A stretch of 64,000 nucleotides of DNA from Sphingosinicella microcystinivorans (GTDB lineage Bacteria; Pseudomonadota; Alphaproteobacteria; Sphingomonadales; Sphingomonadaceae): positions 2,867,501-2,931,500 of the forward strand of contig NZ_CP116005.1 of NCBI RefSeq assembly GCF_027941835.1, written 5' to 3'. Positions within the stretch are counted from its first letter, which is position 1. Each line of letters opens with the position of its first letter. The position numbers and the translations under genes were made by a program. Positions 15,665 to 24,285 of this stretch are shown here, in pieces. The notes under the pieces were generated by a model, which was not told where the DNA came from, did no database searches, and worked only from the letters and a program-made list of their open reading frames with translations.

Positions 15665-17902
15665 TTAGGTAGATTTGATCCGCATGTATCGCAGGACCTC
15701 TGCGCAAACGGCGTGATCGCCGAGATCCGCGATCATTTCGTCGTCGACCTTATCCAACGTCCCGCCAAGTGCCCACTCCACAGCTTTGTGACCTGCAGGC
15801 AGCATCGCCGCGATCTCTTCGGCAATCCCGCGCTCGCGATCCGCAAGGGTCCAGACGGTAAGGAGCAACAACACGCGGCGCTTCGGATGGGACGCTATCG
15901 CTTCGGCCACCGAACGAATGGCATCGACTTCGCCTCGCCACCCCAGCAGCATGGCGAGTGCGGCCGCGACCGGCTCGTAGCGCGTTGCGATGAGTTGCGA
16001 CGTGATGGCGTCGATAAGCCCTTGGTCCAGCTCAGAGCCTGCAGCAAGCAAGGCATAGGCCGCCGACTTGCGCACTCGGGCTCTGCCGGGCTCAACTGCC
16101 AGATCGAAAATCTGCGTTTGGATGGCAACGTTGGCGGTCTTCGCAAGCAGGTCCAGAATCGCGCCGCGAACATCGGGGTCCGAAGTATCGATGGCGATCG
16201 TATAGAGCGCCGCATCGTCGGCCGCTCCCAGCGGCGCGATTTCCGCGAGCGCCGCTATCGCCGTCTGCGCGATGGGGTAGTCGTCGCTGTCGCTGCCGTA
16301 AGTTTGCGAATGCCTCGACCACTGATCGCCGGCGAGTTTGACCAGAGTGGACTGGTGCACCGCAGACGGCTTTGACCTGAGGAGGTCGACCAAGGCGCGG
16401 CGCACCGGGCTGGCCCGGTGCGCGGCAAGGTCCAGCACGCGTTGGGGAAACGGCGTCTCCAATGGAGAGGCAAAAACAGTCAATGCGGCCGCCGCCACAT
16501 GCGCGAAGCGGTGGCCGATCGCCGCTTCGATCTCGGAGCTCATGCCGTGCCGAATGGCGGCGTGGAGGCCGTCGATAGCCGTCGCGGGATCACTGGAGGA
16601 ATTTAGTGCCCAGCGGACATCATCCTCGACGGGAAGCACGATGTAAGCATCGAGAGCAAGCCGGAATGCCCGGACATGGTCGGTGGGCTCCGAAAGACCC
16701 GTGAGAAAATCTTGCGCGGCAGCGGACAGAACCGGGTCTTCCTTGGTTCGCAAGGCGAGTGCGGCATCGCATATATCGCGGTATGGAGCGGGCAATTGCG
16801 CTGCCGCCGCTTCGGCAGCCTCGACATGCTTGTCGCCGTCGAGTGACTTGCCGCTGCGCAGATAGGCAAGGCTGCGTGCGATCTCGATCAGCCGGTTGTA
16901 TGCCTGCTTCTGGGCGAGATCGGCAATGATCGCCGGCCACGATTCTGCCAGGTTCTCCACGGCGCACGCTAACGCGGCTTGTTCGGTAAGCTCCTGCGGC
17001 GAGCCTTCGACGACACGCGTGCCGAGCTGCGCCGCGTAGCGATCATCCCACCTCTTGGCGAGAATATACCAGATGTCGTCTTCGTCATCCGTGCCGAAGC
17101 CTGCCTGAAACGCCCCCGTTAGTTCCTCCGGATCGATCGCCGCATCGCGTGCCTGTTTGGCAAGTTCGCGCAGCCAAAAGGAACGAAGCCGCTCAGCGTG
17201 GCGATGCTGAGCGAGCCGCTGCCAGCCCTTCTCCTGTCGCACGCGCGAGACATAGGCTTCGAGAAACTCACCGGCCGTATGCCCGTCATCGTTTTCCGAA
17301 AGATGCTGGGCGTAGTCGTCGCTATAGACGTCGTTAGCGATGTCGAGGCGTAATTCCGCCGCGTCAGCCAGTTCCTTGGCCGAGGGCGTGAGTACCTTGA
17401 TCGCGGTATCGACCACCGCCTCGAAGCCTTCAAGATCGTCGAGCGCGCCCGCAGCAATGGCATCGTCCGAGGAGATATAGCCATAATGGACGGCCTGTCC
17501 CGCCGCCGCGAGAAACGCAGGTGTCAATTCGCCAGAAAACCGCCTGAGGTCTGCCACGAAGCTCGCCGGATACATCGTGCGATCGCGAGGCAGAACGGTG
17601 CGGATGAAAGTCTCAAGAAGCGGCTTGGTCGAGAGATCGTCGGCGCGGGCCTGATACCATGCGCCGGGGTGATCTGGGCGTCCCCAACGGTCTAGGCCGG
17701 CAAAGCTGCGATCGGGACGGTGCAGTAGGAATCGGGCGAGTTCGGCCTGGTTGCTGGCGGGCGACCCCGCGCGCGCAGCAAGGTCAAGGTTGGCCTCGAA
17801 GTCCTTCCCACCTTCAGTAAGCCGCGCCTCGAGCCAAGCGTCGATGTGTGGCCATGCTGCCTCCCCCGGCCTCACGCCGAACTTGTCGCGCAGTCGTCCC
17901 AA
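15665..17902 (-). CDS. Large helical-repeat (HEAT-like) partner of the STAND NTPase
   Basis: A 745-residue acidic soluble protein with no catalytic motif I can see. From about residue 440 to the end it is an array of paired amphipathic helices of HEAT type (for example SPVRRALVDLLRS, DPDVRGAILDLLAKT, RARVRKSAAYALLAAG, YEPVAAALAMLLG). The N-terminal 400 residues are also helical. It begins at TTG 17902, 23 nt after the stop of the nuclease-NTPase gene, so the two form one transcription unit. In STAND-based immunity a superhelical repeat usually recognises the trigger; here that part may be a separate protein. I do not recognise the family; the role is inferred from partner and fold. Confidence 0.72.
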   Translation of the reverse strand: MGRLRDKFGVRPGEAAWPHIDAWLEARLTEGGKDFEANLDLAARAGSPASNQAELARFLLHRPDRSFAGLDRWGRPDHPGAWYQARADDLSTKPLLETFIRTVLPRDRTMYPASFVADLRRFSGELTPAFLAAAGQAVHYGYISSDDAIAAGALDDLEGFEAVVDTAIKVLTPSAKELADAAELRLDIANDVYSDDYAQHLSENDDGHTAGEFLEAYVSRVRQEKGWQRLAQHRHAERLRSFWLRELAKQARDAAIDPEELTGAFQAGFGTDDEDDIWYILAKRWDDRYAAQLGTRVVEGSPQELTEQAALACAVENLAESWPAIIADLAQKQAYNRLIEIARSLAYLRSGKSLDGDKHVEAAEAAAAQLPAPYRDICDAALALRTKEDPVLSAAAQDFLTGLSEPTDHVRAFRLALDAYIVLPVEDDVRWALNSSSDPATAIDGLHAAIRHGMSSEIEAAIGHRFAHVAAAALTVFASPLETPFPQRVLDLAAHRASPVRRALVDLLRSKPSAVHQSTLVKLAGDQWSRHSQTYGSDSDDYPIAQTAIAALAEIAPLGAADDAALYTIAIDTSDPDVRGAILDLLAKTANVAIQTQIFDLAVEPGRARVRKSAAYALLAAGSELDQGLIDAITSQLIATRYEPVAAALAMLLGWRGEVDAIRSVAEAIASHPKRRVLLLLTVWTLADRERGIAEEIAAMLPAGHKAVEWALGGTLDKVDDEMIADLGDHAVCAEVLRYMRIKST

Positions 17903-17925
17903 TATGCGCGCGGCGGCGCCCGCCC

Positions 17926-19644
17926 TCAGGCTGCGCCTGGACCTTCATCGGAGACCAGCAACTCAACCAAGTGACGAAGAATGCCGCGAACGTCCTGCCG
18001 ATGCCCGCTCTTTTCGAGAGTGCGAAGGATTCCGGCTTCGACACGCGGATGATAGTAAGTGATGATGCCGCCATCACCTTGCCGAAGGTTTCGGGCGGCG
18101 ACGAAGAAATCGACCAGCGGCGAGAGGCCGCGTTCGAGCGCAACGTTGCGATCGGCAAGGCCGTCCTCGATCTCGCGAAGCACCCCGCGCGTGACCTTGT
18201 CGCTGGCGATCAGAAGAGCATAGAGGATCGCGGCAGCACGGACGTCGCGCCGCTCCTCGATCTGGTCGATGACGGTCTGCTCAATCGAGTTCACGTGCGC
18301 AGCGTCGATCGCCCCTGCGACGAAGCCCGGAGGGTTCTTCAACCCCTCACGGTCTTGGGTCCGCATCGCGTCGAAGAACTTCTGGATCTCGTAGGGCGTC
18401 GCCAGCTTGTCGAGCACCTTGCGCTCGGCTCCCCGGGCCAGCGGCTGAAGCTCGCGCGACAGGCTGTCGATACGGGTGCGATAAAGCCGCTGCCGCTCGG
18501 CCTTGCCATAGTTTTCAGCTTCGAGGTTCACGATCCAGGGCTTGACGGTGTTGAGCGCCTTGGACTCCGACGCCACATCGAGCCTCGAGGTGGCGACGAT
18601 CATCGCGTCAGGTCGCGCGTCTGCAAGGAAATCCGCAAGCTTGGTGTTCCACGGGCGGCTTCTGGGGTCAAAGTCGAAACGGCCCCACGGGTCTTCGATG
18701 TCGAACAACACCGGACGGGGAGTCATATCGTTGGCTAGCTGCGAGGGACCGAGGCTGATCGGCACGCGGGTCAGCCCCGGGTTCGCCGCATGCAGCTCTT
18801 CATAGAGTTTCTTCGTCGCCAGCGTCTTTCCGGTCCCCGACTGGCCGATGATGATGGCCGCCGACTGGTTCACCATTGCCGCACGCAGATCGTTCCAGTT
18901 GTTGGGATGGACGTAGTGCTCGAGTTCCGGTGCGCTCGCGAGATAGCCTTCGTGCTCGCGGACAACCGTCTCGATCTCCGCCCGCCGCCAGCGTCCTGCC
19001 CCGGCGCCCGCGATACGAGCGCGGGCATCTTCGCGCAGCCTGGTGCGGCAAGTCTCAAGCCGGGAATTGGGAACCCGGCACCCTTCGGTCAGGAGCCGGT
19101 CGATGTCGCCGCGCAACCGCTCATCGTCCTGATTGGCGATGACCGCGACACGCCCGGAAATGTCATGGGCGATACCATTGGCGATGACCTGCGGCATCGC
19201 TGCCGGTTTCGGCCATGAGCCCGGCTGCCGGCGTCTCAGTTTCCTAGCGTCCCCATTGAGGCCAGCGCTCGTAACCAGGAGGTAGCGCGCCGAAGCCATC
19301 TTCAGGCGTTCGGCGGCCGAGATCCGCGTATCGCTGCCATGTTTGAGGAGCGCCTTGAGCCTGGTCGGCGTCCACGCGTCACCCCCATACCGTTTCGCCT
19401 GCACGATCAATGTGTAGTCATCGATCGAGGCTCGGCTGACGACGCGGCCCGGTTCGATGTCGGCTACCGTCGCCTCGAGATCCTCCTGGCTGGCCGGCTC
19501 GAGGATCAGCGTGTCAGTCGTTCCCGTCACGAGAACGAGGTCAAGCGCCAACCAGACAGAGACGTCGATCTGGTATTCATATCCGGCTAAAGAGGCAGAA
19601 CCTGCCCCCGATGCTTCGTCGCTTTCGTCAATGCCCTGCGACAT
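17926..19644 (-). CDS. PD-(D/E)XK nuclease fused to a STAND (nSTAND3-like) NTPase
   Basis: A 572-residue two-domain protein. Residues about 15-130 look like a Cap4/DUF4297-type DNA endonuclease: GYEYQ, then ILEPASQEDLE (acidic pair E54/D55) and LIVQAKR (Q82-x-K84). Residues about 220-400 are a P-loop NTPase with an nSTAND3-like lead-in (HPNNWNDLRAAM), Walker A GQSGTGKT at 267-274 and Walker B PVLFDIEDPWG near 311-321. The remainder is helical. The expected behaviour is nucleotide-dependent oligomerisation that activates the nuclease after infection is sensed. Its neighbour supplies a helical-repeat protein. The domain calls rest on motifs read by eye. Confidence 0.75.
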   Translation of the reverse strand: MSQGIDESDEASGAGSASLAGYEYQIDVSVWLALDLVLVTGTTDTLILEPASQEDLEATVADIEPGRVVSRASIDDYTLIVQAKRYGGDAWTPTRLKALLKHGSDTRISAAERLKMASARYLLVTSAGLNGDARKLRRRQPGSWPKPAAMPQVIANGIAHDISGRVAVIANQDDERLRGDIDRLLTEGCRVPNSRLETCRTRLREDARARIAGAGAGRWRRAEIETVVREHEGYLASAPELEHYVHPNNWNDLRAAMVNQSAAIIIGQSGTGKTLATKKLYEELHAANPGLTRVPISLGPSQLANDMTPRPVLFDIEDPWGRFDFDPRSRPWNTKLADFLADARPDAMIVATSRLDVASESKALNTVKPWIVNLEAENYGKAERQRLYRTRIDSLSRELQPLARGAERKVLDKLATPYEIQKFFDAMRTQDREGLKNPPGFVAGAIDAAHVNSIEQTVIDQIEERRDVRAAAILYALLIASDKVTRGVLREIEDGLADRNVALERGLSPLVDFFVAARNLRQGDGGIITYYHPRVEAGILRTLEKSGHRQDVRGILRHLVELLVSDEGPGAA

Positions 19645-19734
19645 TAATCATCTCTGTAACCTTGCTGACATTGTATGGTCTATCCTCACCATTCATAGCC
19701 GCACTTCAACAAGAGGGTAGCAAGAACTGCTCGA

Positions 19735-19752
19735 ATAGCCCCCGGGGGCTAT
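19735..19752. promoter_or_regulatory. 18-bp perfect palindrome upstream of the STAND operon
   Basis: ATAGCCCCCGGGGGCTAT is a perfect palindrome with no loop, about 90 nt before the start of the nuclease-STAND gene and 130 nt after the end of the PIN gene. Lack of a loop favours a protein-binding site over a terminator, although a cruciform-type terminator for the upstream operon cannot be excluded. Confidence 0.45.
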
Positions 19753-19881
19753 GCGGCAAGGACTGAGCGCGAGAAGTAAAAGATTATTCTTTTTAATTAG
19801 CAGCGCGTGCAGTCGTCGTCTCCGCAATCGAGGTAATATGCCTAAGTTTTGGAATGGCGAACTGAAGCAAAAAAGAGGCTC

Positions 19882-20379
19882 TCAGACGAGAAGAACGCGA
19901 AGATCCGGAACCGCCGGCGCAATCACTTGAATGAAATCCCGGTCGGACGTGACGACGACATAGTTTCGTTCAAGCGCCTGTGCCGCAATCCAGAGATCAT
20001 TCTCATCGATCTGCAGAAGCTGGCCGCTCACACGATCGGTCCAGGCCTCGACCCAGCGTGGAATACGGCGCCTGATGTCAAGCCGCGCCAGCGCGACGCT
20101 CGACTTGACGATCGCGAAGGCATCTGCCGTGTGCCTTGTGACTTCGGCCAGCGGATGCGCCTCGGTGCTGAGGAGGCACGCTTCGATATGCGTGAGTGGC
20201 TGGCTTGCGGCGCGCGCGAGCGCCAACCCGAACCTGAGCTCGCCGACCGTCACTACCGATACAAGCTGCGCGGCTTGCGCCGGTAAGGCGGCGACTGCCT
20301 GGCGGACGGCGATATGATTGGGTCTCCGCGCGTCATAGAGCACGGACACAAGGTTCGTATCGAGCAGATAGGTGTCCAT
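19882..20379 (-). CDS. PIN-domain nuclease (VapC-like)
   Basis: A 165-residue PIN domain with the acidic set needed for Mg-dependent cleavage: D7 (YLLDTNLVS), E47 (VTVGELRFG), D128 (ENDLWIAAQAL) and D146/D148 (VVTSDRDF). VapC toxins cleave RNA, and related PIN proteins can cut other nucleic acids. No VapB-type antitoxin is next to it; instead it follows the DNA methylase by 3 nt, so it is the third gene of the HTH-methylase-PIN operon. It may act as effector of that system. Length is slightly above a typical VapC. Confidence 0.88.
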   Translation of the reverse strand: MDTYLLDTNLVSVLYDARRPNHIAVRQAVAALPAQAAQLVSVVTVGELRFGLALARAASQPLTHIEACLLSTEAHPLAEVTRHTADAFAIVKSSVALARLDIRRRIPRWVEAWTDRVSGQLLQIDENDLWIAAQALERNYVVVTSDRDFIQVIAPAVPDLRVLLV

Positions 20380-20382
20380 CCG

Positions 20383-22890
20383 CTACTGGACGTAAAGCCT
20401 GAGCCGCTCAATCTCGTGCTCAGGCGCCGGCGTGAAGACGTCGAGCGCCCAGGCGCCGGTGTTTTCGCGTAGCAGTGGGCCGATATATTCGTGCAGCGGG
20501 AGGTAGGCGGTAAAGTTTTCGGGGAACCAGCCCTTGAAGGGATGTGCGACACGTCGCTCAGCTTCGTGCCCGCGAAACGCCTCGAGCAATCGCCGTTCCA
20601 GACGAGGAGGCAGATCGAAGGCCTTCAAGAGCTGCGCATCGATATCGATCAGTAAGGCTTCCAGCCGCTCGTCGATCTCAGGCGTGCGCAGCGCATAGGC
20701 TGCGGCCGCACCAAGCGCCTCGCGGTAGCGCCACACCGCGGCGACCACATCGCCAAGCGCGCCTCGCTTTGGCAACGGCAACTGCTTCATGACTACGTTG
20801 GTGAGATGCTGGTTCGAGGCCCGCTCGAGGACGAAGGCGCTCGCCAGCGGGCTGTTGATCAGCGCTTCGATCGCTTCCACGGGCAAGTCCGACGTGGTTG
20901 GCCAGATGCCAAAAAACGCCTGCGACGGCACAAGCCCGCTCGTGTCGAGCGCCCCGTCCAGCCGCCAGGGGCCGCGCGACCGGCGCGCCACATTAACCAG
21001 TATTTTGGGTTTGTCCCAGGCGCGCGTGAGTGGACCGAGCCGATACGCGGATTCTTCGCGCATATCGACGAAACCGGTCGTGGTGATACCAAATTGAAGA
21101 AGCGAGTCCGCGGGCTTGAAAACACCTCTGGCAAAGCCCTCCCGAGGGACTGCGCTCCAGCCGGCGGATTGGCTGATCCACTGAAGGCCGCGATGAACTT
21201 CGGCCTGGCCACCAAGCACGGGATAGTCCGCTAGATATTCCCAGACCTCATCGAGCGCACCAATCCAAAGGTCACCCGAAGATACCAGCTTGGTGCGGCG
21301 GCGCTCGGTGGTGACCTTACCCGTCATGAGAAAATCCGGACGGCCTCGGTCGGTGACTTCGAGGGAGCGCAGCTGGCTCGGAAGACTCTTCCCATCAGCG
21401 TCGCGCTGGCCGGTCGCGATAATCACGGCCGCCTCCAGCCCGGCACGCTGAAAGATGCGGTCAGGAAGCGATGTCAGCTCGATCCGGTCATATGTGTCAG
21501 CGAGCAGTTGGCGCAGTTCACCATATTGCTTCTGGCGGAGAAAGCCTTGCGGCAAAACGAAACCCAGCGCTTGGGGCTTGGCTTCGATGAGCGTCCGTAG
21601 CACCGCCATCGGCTTCGAGAAGGACTTTGCCGCCATCTCGGGATAGCGCTGCCGCTCGTCGCTGTCGAAGTCCTCCCAGGGTGGGTTGCACAGGACGATG
21701 CGCTTGCCAGTGGCATCTGTCGCGAGCGTATCTTTCTCGAACAGGTCCTTGGGTGCGATCTTCCAGCCATTCGCGTTGGGATAATCAGCCAGGATCAGCG
21801 ATAGCGTCGCGACTTCGCAGGCGAAGCTGTCGAGTTCCGCACCGCTGATCCGCTTGACGAGAAAAGCGTGCCGTTCCTCGCCGGTCAGCGTATCGGGAAG
21901 CTGATCGCGCAGATGCCGCAGCGCCGCGACGAGGAACATGCCCGCGCCGGCGAAGGGCTCGTAGATCGTGATGCCCTCAAGATCGAAGCGGCCCAGATCG
22001 AGTTGGCCAACGACATATTCGGCGACTTGCCTGGGGGTAGCGTGCGTGCCGAAGCGCTTACGCGTGTCTGCCGTCACCAACGTGTTTTCATAAACGAACG
22101 CCAAGCTGTCCGACGAAATGTTGCGGAAGGTGATGGCGCCACGAAGCGTCGTCCATGCAGTCTCCACGGCCGCCAACGGAAGGGTATCGACCGCAGGCCG
22201 CAGCATGTGATCGAGATGATAATAGGTCTCGATACCGGCGAGCACATCGCGCACAGGCGCGTCGATCCATGATGTCGCGTCAGGATGCTGGCGATCAATC
22301 AAAATCTTGGCAGCAAGGAGCCGGAAGGTCGTGCGGAAAACCGCTTCTTCGCGTTGCGGATCGTCAATCCCGGTCAGCAGTTGGGTAATGACCTCGCCGA
22401 GAAGCCGATCGAGCTTCACTTCGATCTCATGCTCAATCGCTGGCATCAGTCCCAGATCGACGAAGTCCAGCTGATAGGCTGCCTGGGTCTGGCCGAGCGA
22501 CTTGGCGCGGTGGACGGCGTGCGGGTTCCAATTATTGGCATTACGCTGGAACAGCGCTTCGAGCTGGTCGAGCGGGACCCGTTCGCTCAGACGTGGCTTG
22601 CCTTCCGCGCCAACCCGCCAGACCCCAACATCTTCAGGGCCGATCGAGAACAGGATCGGCGCACCAAGCGCCCGGCGGCGCAGCACGGCGTCCGCGTCGT
22701 GCGCGCCGGTGATCACGCCGAAGGCGGCCGAGCGATAGGATTCGGGAACTTGCGTGAACGCTGCAAGCGCGACACATTGTTCCTCTCCCGCCTCCGACAG
22801 CACGTCAGCGAAGCTATAGTCGTGGATCAGCGATTCCGACCGATAGCCGATCGCACGTAGGCCAGCTTCGATTCTGGCGAGCGCGGTCAC
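20383..22890 (-). CDS. N6-adenine DNA methyltransferase (type IIG/Eco57I-like)
   Basis: An 835-residue protein predicted to methylate adenine in DNA. The catalytic centre is clear: THATPRQVAEYVV near residue 283, SAM-binding motif YEPFAGAGMFL at 310-320, the acidic GAELDSFACEVATLSLIL near 350, and catalytic NPPW at 402-405. The region after about 560 probably carries target recognition (HRGLQWISQSAGW...) and resembles type IIG C-termini. I see no PD-(D/E)XK motif in the N-terminal 200 residues, so cleavage would have to come from another protein. It overlaps the upstream HTH gene by 4 nt and precedes the PIN gene by 3 nt. Confidence 0.85.
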   Translation of the reverse strand: MTALARIEAGLRAIGYRSESLIHDYSFADVLSEAGEEQCVALAAFTQVPESYRSAAFGVITGAHDADAVLRRRALGAPILFSIGPEDVGVWRVGAEGKPRLSERVPLDQLEALFQRNANNWNPHAVHRAKSLGQTQAAYQLDFVDLGLMPAIEHEIEVKLDRLLGEVITQLLTGIDDPQREEAVFRTTFRLLAAKILIDRQHPDATSWIDAPVRDVLAGIETYYHLDHMLRPAVDTLPLAAVETAWTTLRGAITFRNISSDSLAFVYENTLVTADTRKRFGTHATPRQVAEYVVGQLDLGRFDLEGITIYEPFAGAGMFLVAALRHLRDQLPDTLTGEERHAFLVKRISGAELDSFACEVATLSLILADYPNANGWKIAPKDLFEKDTLATDATGKRIVLCNPPWEDFDSDERQRYPEMAAKSFSKPMAVLRTLIEAKPQALGFVLPQGFLRQKQYGELRQLLADTYDRIELTSLPDRIFQRAGLEAAVIIATGQRDADGKSLPSQLRSLEVTDRGRPDFLMTGKVTTERRRTKLVSSGDLWIGALDEVWEYLADYPVLGGQAEVHRGLQWISQSAGWSAVPREGFARGVFKPADSLLQFGITTTGFVDMREESAYRLGPLTRAWDKPKILVNVARRSRGPWRLDGALDTSGLVPSQAFFGIWPTTSDLPVEAIEALINSPLASAFVLERASNQHLTNVVMKQLPLPKRGALGDVVAAVWRYREALGAAAAYALRTPEIDERLEALLIDIDAQLLKAFDLPPRLERRLLEAFRGHEAERRVAHPFKGWFPENFTAYLPLHEYIGPLLRENTGAWALDVFTPAPEHEIERLRLYVQ

Positions 22891-23411
22891 GCCGCGTCAC
22901 CTTCGGCAGTGCGTAGCACGGTGCCGCCCTCTGCGTCAGCTGGCGCTTCGCTTCGGCGCAATCCCACCGCTGGGAAGAGCGGGAGCTGCGCGATCGGCTC
23001 GGAAACGCCGAAGCCCTGCGACAGCGCCTCAAGATGGGCGTTCAGCCGAAGCAGGATTGCATCCTGGTCGGTTGGCAACGGATCACTGCCACTGAGCAGC
23101 GCACAGCTCTCGAGCCCTAAGATGGCGAGCCGGTGGTTCCACAGGCCCGGGAAGGACCGGCCGTTCAACAGCTCGCGTGCGCGAAGCAGCAGGTCGCGAT
23201 GAACTTGGAGCTCGATATGGAACCGGCTGCGCATAACGACGGCGAGACGGAGCAGCAGCACGGTCTGCCAGCCAAACTGAGCCTGCTGACCTTGGCGCGA
23301 TGCCGGGATGTCAGGGTAAATGAGCCCGCGCCGCACGGTCCATTCGCGCAGCTGATCAGCCGAAAGGCCGGTCAGTTTCAAGACATCCCGGGATCCGATC
23401 AGGCGCACCAT
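22887..23411 (-). CDS. HTH (MerR-like) DNA-binding protein of the methylase operon
   Basis: A 174-residue protein whose N-terminus (IGSRDVLKLTGLSADQLREWTVRRGLI, residues 5-31) is a MerR/excisionase-type helix-turn-helix followed by a wing-like stretch to residue 60. A helical segment (residues 60-115) may dimerise; the C-terminal 60 residues are low-complexity. It is the first gene of the operon and overlaps the methylase gene by 4 nt. Two palindromes lie immediately upstream of its start, so autoregulation is likely. It could alternatively be a specificity or control subunit. Confidence 0.72.
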   Translation of the reverse strand: MVRLIGSRDVLKLTGLSADQLREWTVRRGLIYPDIPASRQGQQAQFGWQTVLLLRLAVVMRSRFHIELQVHRDLLLRARELLNGRSFPGLWNHRLAILGLESCALLSGSDPLPTDQDAILLRLNAHLEALSQGFGVSEPIAQLPLFPAVGLRRSEAPADAEGGTVLRTAEGDAA

Positions 23412-23421
23412 CTACCTCCGG

Positions 23422-23461
23422 TTCGGGTATGGCACCCGAACTCGGATCGGGTATCATACCC
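23422..23461. promoter_or_regulatory. Tandem palindromic operators of the HTH-methylase-PIN operon
   Basis: Two related inverted repeats sit 11-50 nt upstream of the operon start: TTCGGGT-N5-ACCCGAA (23422-23440) and GGGTAT-C-ATACCC (23449-23461). Both contain CGGGTAT followed by ACCC, and the two CGGGTAT blocks start exactly 24 bp apart. This arrangement suits two dimers bound side by side over the promoter and ribosome site. Confidence 0.65.
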
Positions 23462-24285
23462 ATTCTTATCGGTAAAGCACCTTGTTCTCGGTCCGTCCGC
23501 TCCACACGGCCTGTCCCATCGGCCCGCCCAATCGATCAACGTGCTGTCCGGCAGCTATCAAGATCAAGCAGGGCCGGGTTGTAACGATCAATAGGCGCAC
23601 CGCTGCCTCCGCAGACAGCCGCAGCGGGAATGACAGCTATCACCGCCCTGCCGCCAAAATTGACCTGTCGGGATCGTCCGCGCCCCTGATCATTCAAGGG
23701 AGCGCAACCAGCCATTTCGCCCGAACGAGAATCGAACTGCCTGTCGTAACGCGCCGCCTAGCCTACGCTATTGAGCGATCTCACCAACGTAGGCCCGGCG
23801 ATCAACGGCGGTGCACGGCGGCCTTAGCGTAGTGTGGCGTAGTAGCCACGGCGGTTTTGGTGCCCCAAGGCGGACGAAAGCGATGAATATGAATCGCGGC
23901 TTCTACTATGCTAGGGCCGCATTTTTCCGCATAGCCCGCAGAGTGTCGCCGTTGATGCCCTCAAAACGCTATGATGTAATTTGAGGCTGTATGCACACTG
24001 CCAGATTTGAAGTCGGCGGCTGCGAGATCTGTCGTTCAAAGCGACACTCAGGATAGGCGGGTCCTGCGAACAACGCTGACGTTCAGATATATCTCTACGC
24101 TATGGTTTCAGTGGCCACTGAGCATGCACGTATTTCGAGGGCTCGCTCCTCGTCCGGGTGGCGATCCGAGCGGTGCGTAATGCCGACCACTTTTCAGCGT
24201 CCTTTATGAAGGTGGAGAGGAATCAGTTTGTCTTACGGAGACAATTTCTTAGGCTTCATTCCATCCTTCCCCCTTACTATGTCGG
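23462..24285. other. Long intergenic stretch at the right edge of the defence island
   Basis: More than 800 nt separate the operators from the SAM methyltransferase gene. Apart from the right flanking repeat I see no gene with coding character; the 116-residue rightward frame at 23482-23832 has atypical composition and no recognisable motif. Short GC-rich direct motifs (CGCCGT, GTAGTG) cluster just left of the repeat at 23800-23860 and could be integrase arm sites, which is speculative. Confidence 0.55.
23858..24014. repeat. Right imperfect direct repeat flanking the defence island
   Basis: Same orientation as the copy at 15328-15485; the first 73 bp are the best conserved. Both copies lie outside the five-gene island, 8.5 kb apart. 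No integrase gene is seen between them, so if they are attachment sites the element has lost its recombinase or used one in trans. Confidence 0.75.

Noticed and set aside
23482-23832. 116-residue rightward frame in the gap right of the island
   Set aside because: Composition unlike neighbouring genes and no recognisable domain; it overlaps only intergenic sequence and has no ribosome site.
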